Assembly: GCA_029851415.1 (NCBI GenBank)
Contig: CM056743.1
Span: forward strand, 1,302,001 to 1,366,000
Direction: 5' to 3'
Source: Eretmocerus hayati
Lineage: Eukaryota > Arthropoda > Insecta > Hymenoptera > Aphelinidae
Length of the DNA: 64,000 nucleotides
A program made the position numbers and the translations under genes. Below the pieces are notes generated by a model. That model did not search any database. It was not told where the DNA came from and saw only the letters and a program-made list of their open reading frames with translations. Below, one piece after another: positions 35,001-46,689 of the stretch (positions within the stretch are counted from its first letter, which is position 1; every line of letters starts with the position of its first letter).

Positions 35001-35686
35001 AGACCTATTGCTGGACCGTTTACAATTAAGTTCCTTTCTAGAACTCCTCCTAAAATTTCACGCTGCTTGTTGGTTATCTCGGCAATACCAATCGATGATG
35101 AAGATGCTGTGCTAAAGTCACCCTGAGTAGCAAATTCGACTGAGAAGGGGTCTGACGGGCCCTTGTCACCCTTGACGGTCATGGTACTACTTTCAGGTAC
35201 TAAAATTGCATTGAATTGGAGTGCAAAATCTGCGCTTAAGATCAAATCACAGGCTAATTTCTCATAAATAAATGTTGAGATTTCTTTGCAGACTCCTGCT
35301 ACCTCTATCGGTAATCTGGCGTACGCTACCGGTCGCGCTAATTCGCCTGTTGCTAATTTGCAGTATGGACCACGATATGGTACCACACGTGCACCAACTT
35401 CAGCTGCTAATTGCAGACCAATCGGTCCAACAGCTGATCGGGAAGCTCCCGTGTCATAAAGAGCACGAGTACGAGTTTCCCCAATGCCTGCCTTAAGCCA
35501 CCAACGAGGATGATCGCCAAGGGGCTCTTCGCTATCGAACGCGTCTGCGGGTTCCACCTCTGCGGAATATAGACCTGGTTCCGGGCCATCTGATGACTTG
35601 TCGGCCGATGAACCAGAGGCCATACTCGGTGGAGCAGGAGTGGTAGTGACCTCGTCTACGCACTCCCGCTGTCTTTTACTGAACAT
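32027..35686 (-). pseudogene. pol: Pol polyprotein with two in-frame stop codons
   Basis: One continuous frame of 1,219 codons from ATG 35686 to TAA 32029-32027, broken by TAG at codon 989 (32722-32720) and TGA at codon 1021 (32626-32624). Domains: aspartic protease with DTGA at 78-81; reverse transcriptase about 240-430 with D334 and YLDD at 397-400; RNase H with D546, E587 and D612; integrase zinc motif H746, H753, C783, C786; and catalytic D815, D874, E909 (D,D-35-E spacing exact). All catalytic residues are present before the first stop. The segment after the stops resembles the integrase C-terminal module (GDAVWKRNR.., a KLVPRFDGKF-like patch, VKDLKPY), followed by a basic tail with KRKRGRPKG-like AT-hook words. 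It overlaps gag by 31 bp in the -1 frame. An in-frame TGA lies immediately upstream of the ATG. Confidence 0.93.
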
Positions 35687-37710
35687 TCAGGACAGTCTTT
35701 CTTGGTATATCCAGGCCATGAGCAATTCCAGCAAATACGATGAGCTGGGCCTGGTCCTTTTTCTTTTTCTTTGTTATGATCACTCTTGATGACAGGCGTA
35801 ATCTTCGGCCGGGCGGCCCGTGATCTGGTCGATGTTGTCTTCGCCTCTTCTCCGGCTGATGTTGATGTTTGTTTGGCCGCTGGTGCAGCCTGAGCAACTG
35901 ATTGGGCAGGTGGTTTCCAATTTTTAAATTTGTTATCCACAATTTGTCCAACTGCTTCTTTAATTTGTGCTAACGTCAGAGAAGATTCGGACGATTTTTG
36001 CACTGAGGCAGTTGCCGCTGATAATATTGGTTTCAGACCTTCTGTCAGAGCTGTTTGAATTGATTTGACCAGATCGGTCGGTTCCAAAGACATCGCCGCA
36101 GCCGCTGGCTGTGATGGCGTAGTCTTGGGTTTTTCTTCTTTCTTCGGCGGTTTATATGCCAAATCTGGTAGTAACGATTTTTCTGGTTCCGGTGGAGGTT
36201 TGTAGAACCGTTGATTATCTCGGATGTGCTCCGCTTCTCTTGCTAGAGAAAAAAGCGAGTCAATGTCAGTCACTTTATCTCTTGGGATCCACTGTTGTAA
36301 TTCTGGAAGTAAATTTCTGTAGAGCAATCCAATCTTCTGGTCCAAACTCCACGGAGTTTCAAATTTATTCATAATTGCCATCAGTCGAGTGATGTAATCT
36401 CGAGCTCTTTCTTCTTTGCCTTGTGTCCTTGACTCAGCTTCTCGCACGAGCATGTGCTGAAAATGCTTGTCTGGACCATAGCACTTCATTGCGTCACTCT
36501 TGAATTGTGACCACGTCGACCATCTTTCCCTTGACTGTCGATACCACTCAAGCGCGACACCGGATAGCAGTTCAGTCAGCGCATTCATCAAATCGGTATC
36601 CGACATATTTGCCAGGGCTTTACACTCGTCGACTCTCTTGAGAAATTCCTCGACATTTCCATCTTCGCCTGAAAAGGTCAATTTCCACTGTCCGACGGTT
36701 TTTCCGACGTCAAACGTCTGATTCCATGTTGACGTACCCCTCCCCCAGCCACTCGTTCTATCTGGCTGTGTTGATGTGGGGGGTACTTGTTGATTGTCGG
36801 TCGAAAGATTTCCAATTCGACCGCTGTTCATTTGAGTCTCATTGCATGATTCATTTTGGTGTGAATCACCCAACGTACTACGTTCTGTATAATAATAATT
36901 GGTGAACGTATCTTGTAAGTTCACTCGTCTTCCTTGCTGTTGATTTGGGTTCGATTGTTGAGGTACAAAAACTGGCTCAGACGTCACAAGTCCAGGTGTC
37001 AACCTCGTGCTGCTTGCAAAATTATTCGCTTTATCAAGCTGCTGTAATTTCTTCTCAAGCTCCTTGCTGAGAAGGTCTGCCCTCCTCCGGGATTCTTGGA
37101 GTAAGCTGATTTCTGTTGCTATTGCACGCGGGAGTTGCTGGATTGATCCATCTGGCATTGTACAAGTGATCGTTTCTAGATGTCTATTTGTTGTTGATGT
37201 GCTCGAGATTGGAGCCGTAAATACGGACGTGGTCCTTGTATTGTTGACGTAAGTCGCGTCGTGCGCACGTGTGTGCGTGTCGTTACTCATGTTGACTGGT
37301 TGACTTGCTGATGTTAAAGTTGTTCTTGAAGTGGTGTTGCTTGGTGACGACTCAGGATGCTCGATGATTGAAGAACTTGGGATGTTACTCGTTGTATTGA
37401 TGAAATCTTCTTTGAGTGTCTGAGCTCTGATCGTACGCCACGCTTCTTCTACTACTTCATTTCGCAAAGCTAACCTATGAGATTTAAGAACCTCCTCATC
37501 TTCGAACGCTGGATTCGGTGCAAAATTTGATGCGGAATATTCGCCTAAAAGACAACGCAAAAATTTGTTCGTACAGACCGGCGCTCTATCGTCTGGGGCT
37601 AGTTCTAACCTAGTATACGTCGCGTAGTATTCTTCATCTGTAAGGGTTCCTATCCAAGAAGTTAAATCTATTGTATCTTTTATGCTAATCATTGTCTCAT
37701 TAGAAGCCAT
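35656..37710 (-). CDS. gag: Gag polyprotein
   Basis: 684 residues from ATG 37710. Residues about 195-230 form a short coiled coil and 230-335 are Q/N/S/T-rich. About 340-480 is the retrotransposon gag (capsid) domain (WKLTFSGEDGNVEEFL, a GVALEWYR motif, then REAESRTQGKEERARDYI). The C-terminus has a zinc-knuckle spacing C660-x2-C663-x4-Y668-x4-C673 in which the usual histidine is tyrosine. The ORF is intact. The last 31 bp overlap pol. Gag forms the particle and packages the RNA. Confidence 0.94.
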   Translation of the reverse strand: MASNETMISIKDTIDLTSWIGTLTDEEYYATYTRLELAPDDRAPVCTNKFLRCLLGEYSASNFAPNPAFEDEEVLKSHRLALRNEVVEEAWRTIRAQTLKEDFINTTSNIPSSSIIEHPESSPSNTTSRTTLTSASQPVNMSNDTHTRAHDATYVNNTRTTSVFTAPISSTSTTNRHLETITCTMPDGSIQQLPRAIATEISLLQESRRRADLLSKELEKKLQQLDKANNFASSTRLTPGLVTSEPVFVPQQSNPNQQQGRRVNLQDTFTNYYYTERSTLGDSHQNESCNETQMNSGRIGNLSTDNQQVPPTSTQPDRTSGWGRGTSTWNQTFDVGKTVGQWKLTFSGEDGNVEEFLKRVDECKALANMSDTDLMNALTELLSGVALEWYRQSRERWSTWSQFKSDAMKCYGPDKHFQHMLVREAESRTQGKEERARDYITRLMAIMNKFETPWSLDQKIGLLYRNLLPELQQWIPRDKVTDIDSLFSLAREAEHIRDNQRFYKPPPEPEKSLLPDLAYKPPKKEEKPKTTPSQPAAAAMSLEPTDLVKSIQTALTEGLKPILSAATASVQKSSESSLTLAQIKEAVGQIVDNKFKNWKPPAQSVAQAAPAAKQTSTSAGEEAKTTSTRSRAARPKITPVIKSDHNKEKEKGPGPAHRICWNCSWPGYTKKDCPECSVKDSGSA

Positions 37711-38970
37711 GATTTTAATTTAGAACTATTACAGAAAAAAGAGCAGTAAAAAAAAATAAAGTTTTTTGAGTAAACAATTTTCCAAGAAATTACAATAAAA
37801 AATTGAAAAATGATGAATGTACTGTTGCGTGTACACTGATCGCACTTAATTTCGCAAAAAGAATCCAATATTTATTTTAATTAGACACATAAAAACGAAA
37901 AAATATCGATTTTCGTCAAAAATCGAAAAAATTTTGAGGTTATGTTATGATTGTATTCAAATCTATCCGATTCGGACGTATCTAAAGTCAAAACTCGAAT
38001 TTTGTAAAAATTTGTTTAAACAATTGCAATAACTTTTTAATTGTTTATTGAATCGCGAATTTGTTTATGGGGGTATTTCATACGGATCGTCCCATATATA
38101 AACCCAGGTCAAACGCAATTTGTTTCTGATGACCCTGTAGGACACCTAATTTCCGAACATTTGAACCACCCTGTATATAATCGCTGAATATACTATATAT
38201 ATGTTCATACACATACTTCCATACGTTTTCATACACATACGGGAACTTTACGATTTTTCGGACGATAATATGTACGAAAGTCCATGATTTGACCACATTG
38301 TTCATGCAAAATTAACAACAATTTAATTTTACACTCGACTTTTTGCATAAAAAACAAACTACATTGAGCGATATTTATTGTTACTAATTTTAAAGCAATT
38401 TTCCTAGTCCAAATCGGACGAAAATAAGCAAATTTGCACTAACGCAACGCGTCATTATTGAAAAATTTATGATGAAATTCTAGACAATCGTATATATATA
38501 TCACCCGGAGACTTTCTCGCACTTAATTCGCGAATTTGGGGAATTTTACACACACCTGATATGCGCCGATATCGATATATATCTACTCTCATAAATTGCA
38601 CACTGAATTATAACTATATATACGCACATATGCTATTCACTTTATTAACACGACCGCATGATCACTATATCTATATACGCACTATTCACCGTGTTGCACT
38701 TTTGCAATATTCGAGAGTGATGTGATTTTAACGATCGGACGATTTGATTGTCCGTCTCTCTCACTCTCGTGGTGAAAATTTCGAGACATAAAACTTGCTC
38801 GAAACGCCGCTGATTGATGATCGCGGCTTTGTTTACATTCCACCCCTACCGCACTGGGCTATACTAAATCGCGCGATCACACTCATACTTATTCAATTAT
38901 AACGGCGACGAAATTCGATCTCGCTCGGCGCAGCAGAATATGAAAAAAGATTATTAAAAAATTTCAGAGT
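37711..38970 (-). other. Leader of the Ty3/Gypsy element
   Basis: About 1.26 kb of AT-rich sequence lies between the primer binding site and gag, with TA-rich tracts near 38180-38240 and 38490-38690. No convincing ORF was seen. It presumably holds packaging signals and may contain an intron or internal ribosome entry, but I see no decisive motif. Confidence 0.6.
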
Positions 38971-38988
38971 CACTTTGTCTGGGCGCCA
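38971..38988 (-). promoter_or_regulatory. Primer binding site of the Ty3/Gypsy element
   Basis: The minus strand reads TGGCGCCCAGACAAAGTG, one nucleotide after the LTR. It begins TGG, complementary to a tRNA 3' CCA end. It shares its first 14 bases with LTR element 1. Confidence 0.9.
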
Positions 38989-38989
38989 A

Positions 38990-39802
38990 TGTGACGGCTG
39001 CTAGTTAATTGCCTAGGAATTAGCCGCACATGCTGGGCAAGGTGCAATGCCCAGCAGATTTGATTAGATTGAATATGTGCTGCAACTCTGCATGCTGCTG
39101 GATCTGCTGCTACTGCTTTGCGCGCGAGAGAGATGGGAAATCGAGCGCCAAAATGATCACACAAGAGTTGAACGGGAGCCAGATGGGCATATTTATTTAA
39201 CTCTAAAAAGAACATGGTGCATAGAGTGCACTTAATCGCACGAACACGGAGAGAGCAATTGAGGGTGAAGCCCAAAGAGAGAAAGAATAATTATCGGCTA
39301 GCACTCACAGGTGTCGAAAAGGCGGCAATCGCACGCTCGCTGATCGGCCGCTCCGAATAACGTGGTCGTCCGGATGATTTGGACTCGATGTCGTCCGCAG
39401 GACACGTCGAGAACAACGGCCAGGAAGTCGCACGGAAGCACGCAAAAGAGCTCGTCCAGGTGTCGGGAAGCTGGTGACACACGCACGATGAGGGAGCAAA
39501 AACTATACACTTCGGGTATAAATTAACACGCGGGACGTCTGCTCTCAAGCGCGGGCGAGAGAAGTCTAGATTTATGGCGCGCGCAATGCCGGCTGATTGA
39601 TGATGATGGGTGCGCGAGGGGAACGGTGCGGTGAAGCTACCAATGACTTGCGCTATCTCTCTCTCTCTCTAACGCGAAACTACTTACAACTCTCTCCTCG
39701 GATGTTCTGCTACAGCTGAAAAGATCTTATAATTATAAATGATACATGATGATCAGACAGGAGAGAGAAATGATGGTTGAGAATATCCTCTCAACCGTCA
39801 CA
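38990..39802 (-). repeat. 5' LTR of the Ty3/Gypsy element
   Basis: 813 bp, identical to the 3' LTR except for about seven substitutions. AATAAA is at 39197-39192. The U3 end is TGTGACGG at 39802, next to the ACAT duplication. The U3 part presumably drives transcription to the left. Confidence 0.95.
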
Positions 39803-40239
39803 ACATGTTCAAAAAAACAACAGCTGTATACAAAGAATTTGCAAAAATGAGATACTTTTCTATCTCTCTCTCTCTCTCGCTCAGGAACTTACAGGACTAG
39901 ACGCTTGATTGAATATGCTTTACTGTCATGTACAGATGTTCAACTGATATGTTGCAATGCGATAAATAGATTTAAACAAAAAGCATGTATTCGCTGTAGA
40001 AGCTACTGTATGCATAAAAGTCCGCGAATTGTGGCATGATCAAAGACGTGCCGATTCTCGGAACTCGACTGAGCGTCAGCCCGGGCACATCAGAACTTGC
40101 GGCATTTGCGCGCCAGTTGTTTTGCCTATTGTTGCCCTTCTGAACGAAACGGTTATCCTCTCATCTGCATATTGGAGTGTCTACATTGACAAAAGTTTCC
40201 CTTCGCATGATTAATCTGAGTGAATAAGGCAATACATAC

Positions 40240-40365
40240 CTGATCAAACAGAGAACCTTCTCCACTTTTGTCGAGATTAATGTCCTCAAAATTTGACACG
40301 CGCTGAATGATTTCCGAAGAAATGGTGTCGAGGCTCCTGCCAAGACCATGCTTGTTTTTACTCAT
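40240..40365 (-). CDS. Candidate first coding exon, unknown protein
   Basis: An ATG at 40365 opens 42 codons (MSKNKHGLGRSLDTISSEII and onward) ending in phase 0 at a consensus donor CAG/GTATGT. The DNA to the right (40380-40660) is CpG-rich and could be its promoter. Downstream exons would lie to the left, where the Ty3/Gypsy element has inserted. On the far side of that element an open frame of about 40 codons runs to a TAG at about 29034, followed by AATAAA (29021-29016) and could be a last exon. I could not find in-frame junctions linking the two. Confidence 0.4.
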
Positions 40366-40399
40366 CACACAACACTTACTTTATCTTACACTTTAGTGA

Positions 40400-43300
40400 A
40401 ATCACTAAAGAAACTTGATCGAGAAGGGAATGACAAATCGAGATGATGGTCGCCACGTCGCGTCGATCGACTTGCGGATTCGAGCAGCAGACGGTACTGG
40501 CGCGGTGGCAGCCACATCGGCGCATGCGTCTTCGCGCGTTTCGCTGCAGTTGAATATTTTGAATCCGGAGTATTTGATTGAAGGTTTGATCACAGTCAAG
40601 AGCTCGATGACTCTTCTTCAATCATCTTGGAGAATTGCTGTTCTTCTTTTTTGATATAATAGACAGTCTAATGGGATTCTCATCTATAAATACGGTATTC
40701 GGAACCCGTAAAAACGGAGCAATTCTGGCCTAAGTAAAACTTGCGCATGTAAATTCCATAGAGCACTCAAAATCGAGAAAAATGAAAGAGTAGCACCTTC
40801 TTCGATTCTCAGTTTCTCAAAGGGTATTTCTTGTATGCTTCTAATAGGTTTTTCTTCCTTTTGGGGATTCAGATTGTGGATTCAGAAGAAAGTCGAGCTT
40901 ACATCACACCAGTGTTCACATCACATCACTGAATGAGACTTATACAGAATTTTTCAAACATGGGGTTACCTATGAGCCGAGAAATCAACGTTTGATTTTT
41001 CGCGAATTTAACACGGCATCTCACGGGCAACGCGCACCCTCTGCGCCTCCTTCATCATTATCGGATTGATTTAACAGCGAGTTTTTGATAAAAACTATAT
41101 GGTTGATGAGAAACATGTGTAAGAAACACTTGAGCAATAAAATAACTTGAGTCGGTCACTTGTAAATATTACATTATTGAGCAGTTTACGAAAAAATCAT
41201 GTGTCGACTCGAACGTGTCAATAGGGCGCTAAAGCCGTAGAGCATAGATAGAGACAGACCGTAAGTGGATCGCGGATATTGATAGTACACAGAAATGTTG
41301 CCGTCTTAGACGGACTCTAGCAGAGGGACCTCCTTAAATTTTATACGTTATTTCTTTCTACTTTGATTGGTTCAATCACGTATGAAAATCGTCTGTTACC
41401 AAATCAGCTCTTGACAAATTTACCAATGAGTCACGTGCACGCTTGGGAAACTCAGGAGCGGTTAGCTTAAATAAAAGACGTAGTTATTCTGGATGACTTT
41501 TATTGTTCTTTCGTACACTGAAAAGTTTATTTTCGGGTAAATTGAAGATGTTCAAATTCTCCGAATTTTAATGTATTGTTATAATTGATGAGTTGATACA
41601 CAATCTCGTTTTCATTCCTGAAACTTGACTTTCAATCAAACAAGTGAATAATCAAGAAGTAATGTCGACGGTTTCTTGGCATCAATTTTGCTATTGTTTG
41701 AACAATACTTGAGTATTTTGTAATACTTCTTTAGATTTTTGATAGAGAAAGTTATTGACAGAATAATTTTTTTGTTATACTCGTTGAGCCTTGATTTGAC
41801 ATTACGAACCAAAATAAAGTACCAAATGTATAGGAGAGCATTTGCTCTCTTTGACATTTCCGTTCTTGTGGAAGTTATTGCGAAACTAAAATTTCAGGAC
41901 ATAGATTTTCTTGTTTTCAGACTCAACAAAGCCATTGTGCTGTGTTTACACACCGGTTGATTTGAATAATTTAGAGAATTAAATTTTGGATGGCAGGATG
42001 TGATCTCGTACCTTTATCAAGATCAAGGGCAACTGATGCTCTGTTTGAGTACTGGGAAACCATCTCATTCAATTCCACCTCAATGTTTCACAGATCTCAG
42101 TTGATTCGTGCAGAACTTGATATTGACAATATCACTTTAGGTAGACTCAAACTGATCAACACCATTTTCAAACTTACATAAGGATCATCAATGCAACGAG
42201 CATTCGCGATTATGCTATTCTCATTTGTACGGATTGCGTAGAACGATGAAGCGTGAGCAAATCCCAAAATTTCAATTGAATACCTCCTACAAATATAATT
42301 TATGAGATCTGTTGACCACGTCAAACGATCAGGTGAAGAATTTGAGATTATGAATTCTCCTTAATGAATTGGGAACTGAGGTCTCAGAATGTTTCGACGA
42401 TTGTTGTCTACCTCTTGGAGATAATTGCCTGGGATGATGCGACGCATTTTCATGTACTTACGATATCAAAACAAGTTTATACAGTGCGGAACAAGTACCA
42501 CGTGAATTTTATTCGTGTGTCTATTCAAGTCTGACGATTACTTCTTTCACACTAGATTTACTGCCTGTGATGGTAGTATTCATCTTTCTTGCAGAATTGC
42601 AAATCTTATCAAAGTATAAAAATGAGATTTTACCTCATTGATTGGAGGATTTGATTAGATCAACCAGAATAGCGAATGACTTACTCACATCATCCGTTGG
42701 TAGTCAAGCCTCTCACAATATGTGTTGCAACGAAATCGCAAATTCGACAAAGTTATTAGAAATTGTTATACGAAGTATCACTCAGGTACTTCACAGTTCA
42801 ATCTAGAAACCAAAAACAAGCGTGCTCTAGTTGACTGAATACAAAATTTATAGAACTACATAACTTGTGATGGATAGACACCCATATATTCACAGCTTCT
42901 GAAATCAATCTAGTTACCAGCGAAAAAGTCACCAACATTTTTTTCAATATCAAGCCCTGTCCACGAAGTATTCTTCAATTATGAGAAAACCACCCTCTGC
43001 TGGCACTTTCATGGATCCAAGATAATTCTGCAACACTGGACACACATGATACAATTAACAAAATTAATTTACACGGGAGGCATAAAACACATTAGTTCAT
43101 TTTTTGAATAATAACTAAATGAATACTCTCATGTGGGAAGTTGTCTACTTATTCTGTACTGACAAGCTCGTACGTGCAGAGATGAATTCCTTGATCAAGA
43201 ATCTTTCTTAAATTCCATTTCCGTGAGTGATTCACATGCAATATTTGTGTAGATAATGGAGCATAATCGGAACTGGTTCACAAATACCTCACCTAGAACT

Positions 43301-43700
43301 GATGTGATGGATGAAATACTAGAGATCTCTCAGCTTGTAGTGGTCACTGCATCTCTGCATAGCCTAGATGTTGGCGATTTTTCAGTTCGCAGGTGTTATT
43401 GAATATCTTAAGTATTGTACGATGAAGTGTTTGCCACGAGGATTGATTTCTGCTCCCGAAAAAGAGGAATAATTAAACCTCCTACCCGTAGCTCCAGCTC
43501 TGCAAGATTTCCTAATGCAACTCTTATTACCTGATCAACGATTCTCAGAATCACATTGACAACATTGTCGAGCGTCCCGTTCCCGCGCAAAATGTATATA
43601 TGTGCGTATTCGACGTGCGTGGCGACAGACACGCCTCCCTATCGGGCTCTGCCGCAAGCTGTCTCGGTGCCAACAGCTGATCGGTTCGAAATGGTTTACC
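40400..43700. other. Mostly no recognisable gene
   Basis: Short ORFs only. A (TC)n tract lies just left of this stretch near 39869-39886. The exon candidate at 42178-42286 is the only splice-bounded frame I would note. Confidence 0.4.
42178..42286 (-). CDS. Candidate internal exon, unknown
   Basis: An acceptor TTTGTAG at 42287 and a donor TAT/GTAAGT at 42178 bound 109 nt that are open in one frame (YSIEILGFAHASSFYAI and onward). The pattern loosely recalls the RNase H segment of BEL/Pao pol proteins (GF.DAS), but the acidic residue is absent, so I do not assign it. Confidence 0.25.
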
Positions 43701-43701
43701 G

Positions 43702-44031
43702 CAGCGCGGGCTGGCGCGGACCCGTCAGTGTGTATACGAGGCTAAGTTTTTACATCAAAATTATGAATAATAGCAATATTGAATGTCTTACCTGGTGAAT
43801 TTCAGTGATTTGGCAACTTATGGAGGGTACGGTACACAGAATGTGAACATTATATGATCCGGATCCGCCACCTCAAATTCAGTGATGCATCTCCGCATAC
43901 CCGACCCTCCATATGTCACCAAATCACTGAAATTCACTATGTAAGACATACAATATTGCTGTTATTCATAATTTTGATGTAAAAACTCAGCCTCGTATGC
44001 ACACTGCCGGGTCCGCGCCAGCCCGCACTGT
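43702..44031. repeat. Fold-back hairpin element
   Basis: Arms of about 130 bp (43702-43832 and about 43901-44031) are close inverted copies. Both start GCGGGCTGGCGCGGACCC and pass through CATCAAAATTATGAATAA. The loop is about 70 bp. No coding sequence is present. Confidence 0.7.
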
Positions 44032-46680
44032 TCAGAAATTTTGATTTATTCTGAGTAAAATTAATGATTGATTTTAGAATCAATGAGTTTTAAAAAATGG
44101 ATTTCCAGAATCTATTTTTGTTTTTATTATGATTGTGTAATTCACATTTAAACTGTCATGATTTGCGCGGCGTGGCCGTCTGCTGACGCGTCTCAGCCTA
44201 TCTCTCTCTTTGCTATACTTCTGCTCCACGCTTCTCTCATCAATCCTCCGTTGGCCATGGCAGCGAGCAGCTCGCTTGCTCTCGCTGCCACTTGTACACG
44301 TGCTTTATTAAATAAGTTTCAAAGTTATTTATCATAATTCGGAGTGCACTTATTGCTCGGCTTCACCCGCTATAAACTTTATAGACATTTTTTGGCCCTT
44401 CGTAAGCCGGATCAGTGCCGTGGAGTGAAAAAGTGCCGAAGTGCAAAGTGCTCCGATTCTCACAAAATTTGGCCGCGTGGGACGCCATTTCCAAAGCCGC
44501 GCTCGACTTGCTTTTGCGAGTCATCACGTGCTTCACATCCTCGATCTCACGATCGTTGTTCTCGCGAGCGATAGGCCCCGATGAAGCTTCGTGTCGCGTC
44601 GATCCTCCGTACTCGCAGGGGAGCTTAAGGCTACATCGGGCAACCTTGGCAGAGTCGCCAAGTAGTGAGCGCGTGCACGTGGCGCATATAACGCGAGGGA
44701 TCGTGCTGGGCAAGCCTAAGTGCACATGTGGTGGCCAAGTGACATTTGACGTTGAATCGTGCAAAACCTGCTCACAAGAGTGAGCAAAGTGGGCGGTGAG
44801 CTTGCGGTTAACCTACCATCAACCTAGGGAGCGGCGCCGGGAACAAGGCAACGTCAAGCCCTGCCGTACCGATACAGTTGCAGTCAACAGCGCAGAGCTT
44901 CGAGCTGCTACCGCTTATCTTTACTGGCGCTCAGGTTGCTGTTTGTAAGGCTGATCGTCGGTAGCTTTACTATGCCTCGCTCAATTGCCACGTCACAGCT
45001 CATTTAGAGTAAGCTCGCTCCATATCGTTCTTATTGTGTGCCAGCTGGACATATTTTGTAGTTGCTTGAGCACAGAGCTTCTTGTTCATGCTTCATATAA
45101 CTTTGCGTCATTCTCATAATGATTTCACAGAAGTGAATATCCTCTTTCAACATTCCACGACTATTGATGTGGTGTCTTTTCCAACTGAGGAATCCCGCAA
45201 AAATCTTTCTTGTTCGCTTTGGTACTGAAGTTCTGACTCACAAGGGGAGTCCGGAGTCTCCGGGTCCTGAAATCTCACCAAAAATTTTTTACACACTGGT
45301 ACTACCTAGAATATGGAGAATCCAAAGTAACTCTGTTAAATGGGCCCTCTATCCAGAGTTATGATCCTATTCTGATATCCAATTTTCACCTTTTTAAGCA
45401 TTTTCCAACTTTTACACCTCCATCACAAGGACTCTTCGGAGACGACTTACCTGGATCTGCTCGTGGGCACTGTTTATACTTCAAATACACATCTCTTGAA
45501 CACAATAATCATCTATCTTACTCCTCTGAACTGATGTCAGAACTGCTAGCCACTAATTTGGAAGAATACCGGTGCGAATGGAAAAAGCAACGATAGCAAC
45601 ATCATCCACTCTTGAGGATTGTCCACACAAGATATCCATTCAATTCTTAGCGGAGTCATTCTTCAGATGTAACACGGTGACTTCCAAACCCTGGCAGAAG
45701 CCTCAATCATAACTGAGGAGACCATAAATTAGTCCAGCAAGACAATACCAATATACCTCATGTTTTTTAATTCTCCAACGCGCCACATACATGAGAATAT
45801 GTCTTGACCTCATGGACCACGACCAACTGGATCACTACTTGATTTCAACTTGCCAATATACCTTCCTTGATCAAATTTGGGATGTGAAATGTAATCTCAA
45901 TATTCCCTTACATGACAAGTAGTGACACAAATACTCATGAGCTATTGTTAGGCTGCAACTTGCCGGCTCCCAATCACTCACTGTTTTGGTCATTCTGATA
46001 TCTGTCAATCAAATACTTATGATGATTCAGCCCTGTGCTGACCATAGCTATACACTCTGGTGCCATCAATAGCACACATGATCTAGAGAAAATTGATGCA
46101 ATCCACATCTGAAACAAAATCAAGTCAAAAATTCCCACAAAGATTCTCAACTATCACTCTGGGAACAACAAGGTGATGGAAAAATGATCAACAATTACTT
46201 ATCTGACATTGATTTGTTCAAATCAACGGCAAGTTCTCTCCACTTTGCTCTAGTTCATTCATTTTCTATCGCAATCCAGACTAGAGGATGCTCCCAAGGA
46301 GCAGAAAACACCAGATGGTCTAATTACCATGGTTATCATCAAATCTCTCACGAAAAGTTGAGACCTCAAGAACGGAATCGGGCATGGTTCTATAATTATT
46401 GAATCGACTGTAAATTGCTCATTGTCATTAAGAATTTGCTTCTTCTCCAAATTCGACGATACCTCAACCGCATGCTTCATTGTCATCATGATACTTATAT
46501 CGCTCCACTGCGCATCGCATGCTTGGAAGAGCATGCGCAATGGAGACAACGAATGTATCGGCTAGACTCTTCCTATAGGAACTCAAAAAGCTAGACACAA
46601 GGTGGAATTAGGACATGAAATTGAATTTTTATCACGAGTACATAAATTACGAGTGTACATCTGAAGGTATGTATGTAAGT
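44032..46680. other. Region with a GC-rich unassigned segment
   Basis: From about 44150 to 45050 the base composition is clearly GC- and CpG-richer than around it. A plus-strand frame of about 120 codons (near 44415-44783) ends in a Cys pair pattern (CTCGG..ESCKTC). Words such as CCTTCGTAAGCCGGATCAG precede it, and the segment may be the 5' part of an unrecognised retroelement. The remainder (45060-46680) shows only a repeat arm at 45190-45365. Confidence 0.3.
45190..45365 (+). repeat. Single arm of the CACAAGGGG repeat family
   Basis: It shares CACAAGGGG, CCGGGTC and GGTAC.ACCTAGAATATGGAGAATC with the left arm of the hairpin at 56441-56760. The inverted partner is not present here. Confidence 0.5.
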
Positions 46681-46689
46681 TCATATGAT

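Larger units (their letters stand above)
29132..39802 (-). mobile_element. Ty3/Gypsy LTR retrotransposon, near-intact
   Basis: Two 813-bp LTRs with termini TGTGACGG..CCGTCACA enclose 9,045 bp, flanked by the 4-bp duplication ACAT (29128-29131 and 39803-39806). In minus-strand order it has a 5' LTR, a primer binding site, a long leader, gag, pol (protease, reverse transcriptase, RNase H, integrase), a third ORF, a polypurine tract and a 3' LTR. The domain order, with integrase last, places it in Ty3/Gypsy (Metaviridae). The LTRs differ at about seven positions (under 1%), so it is young. Pol carries two in-frame stop codons. There is no envelope gene. Confidence 0.96.

Noticed and set aside
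39291..39548. 85-codon ORF in the Ty3/Gypsy LTR, also present in the other LTR (29433-29690)
   Set aside because: It appears in both LTRs only because they are copies. GC-rich composition gives long frames on several strands and no family is recognised.
42178..42286. BEL/Pao RNase H fragment
   Set aside because: Only a loose GF..AS resemblance; the catalytic aspartate and neighbouring motifs are missing.
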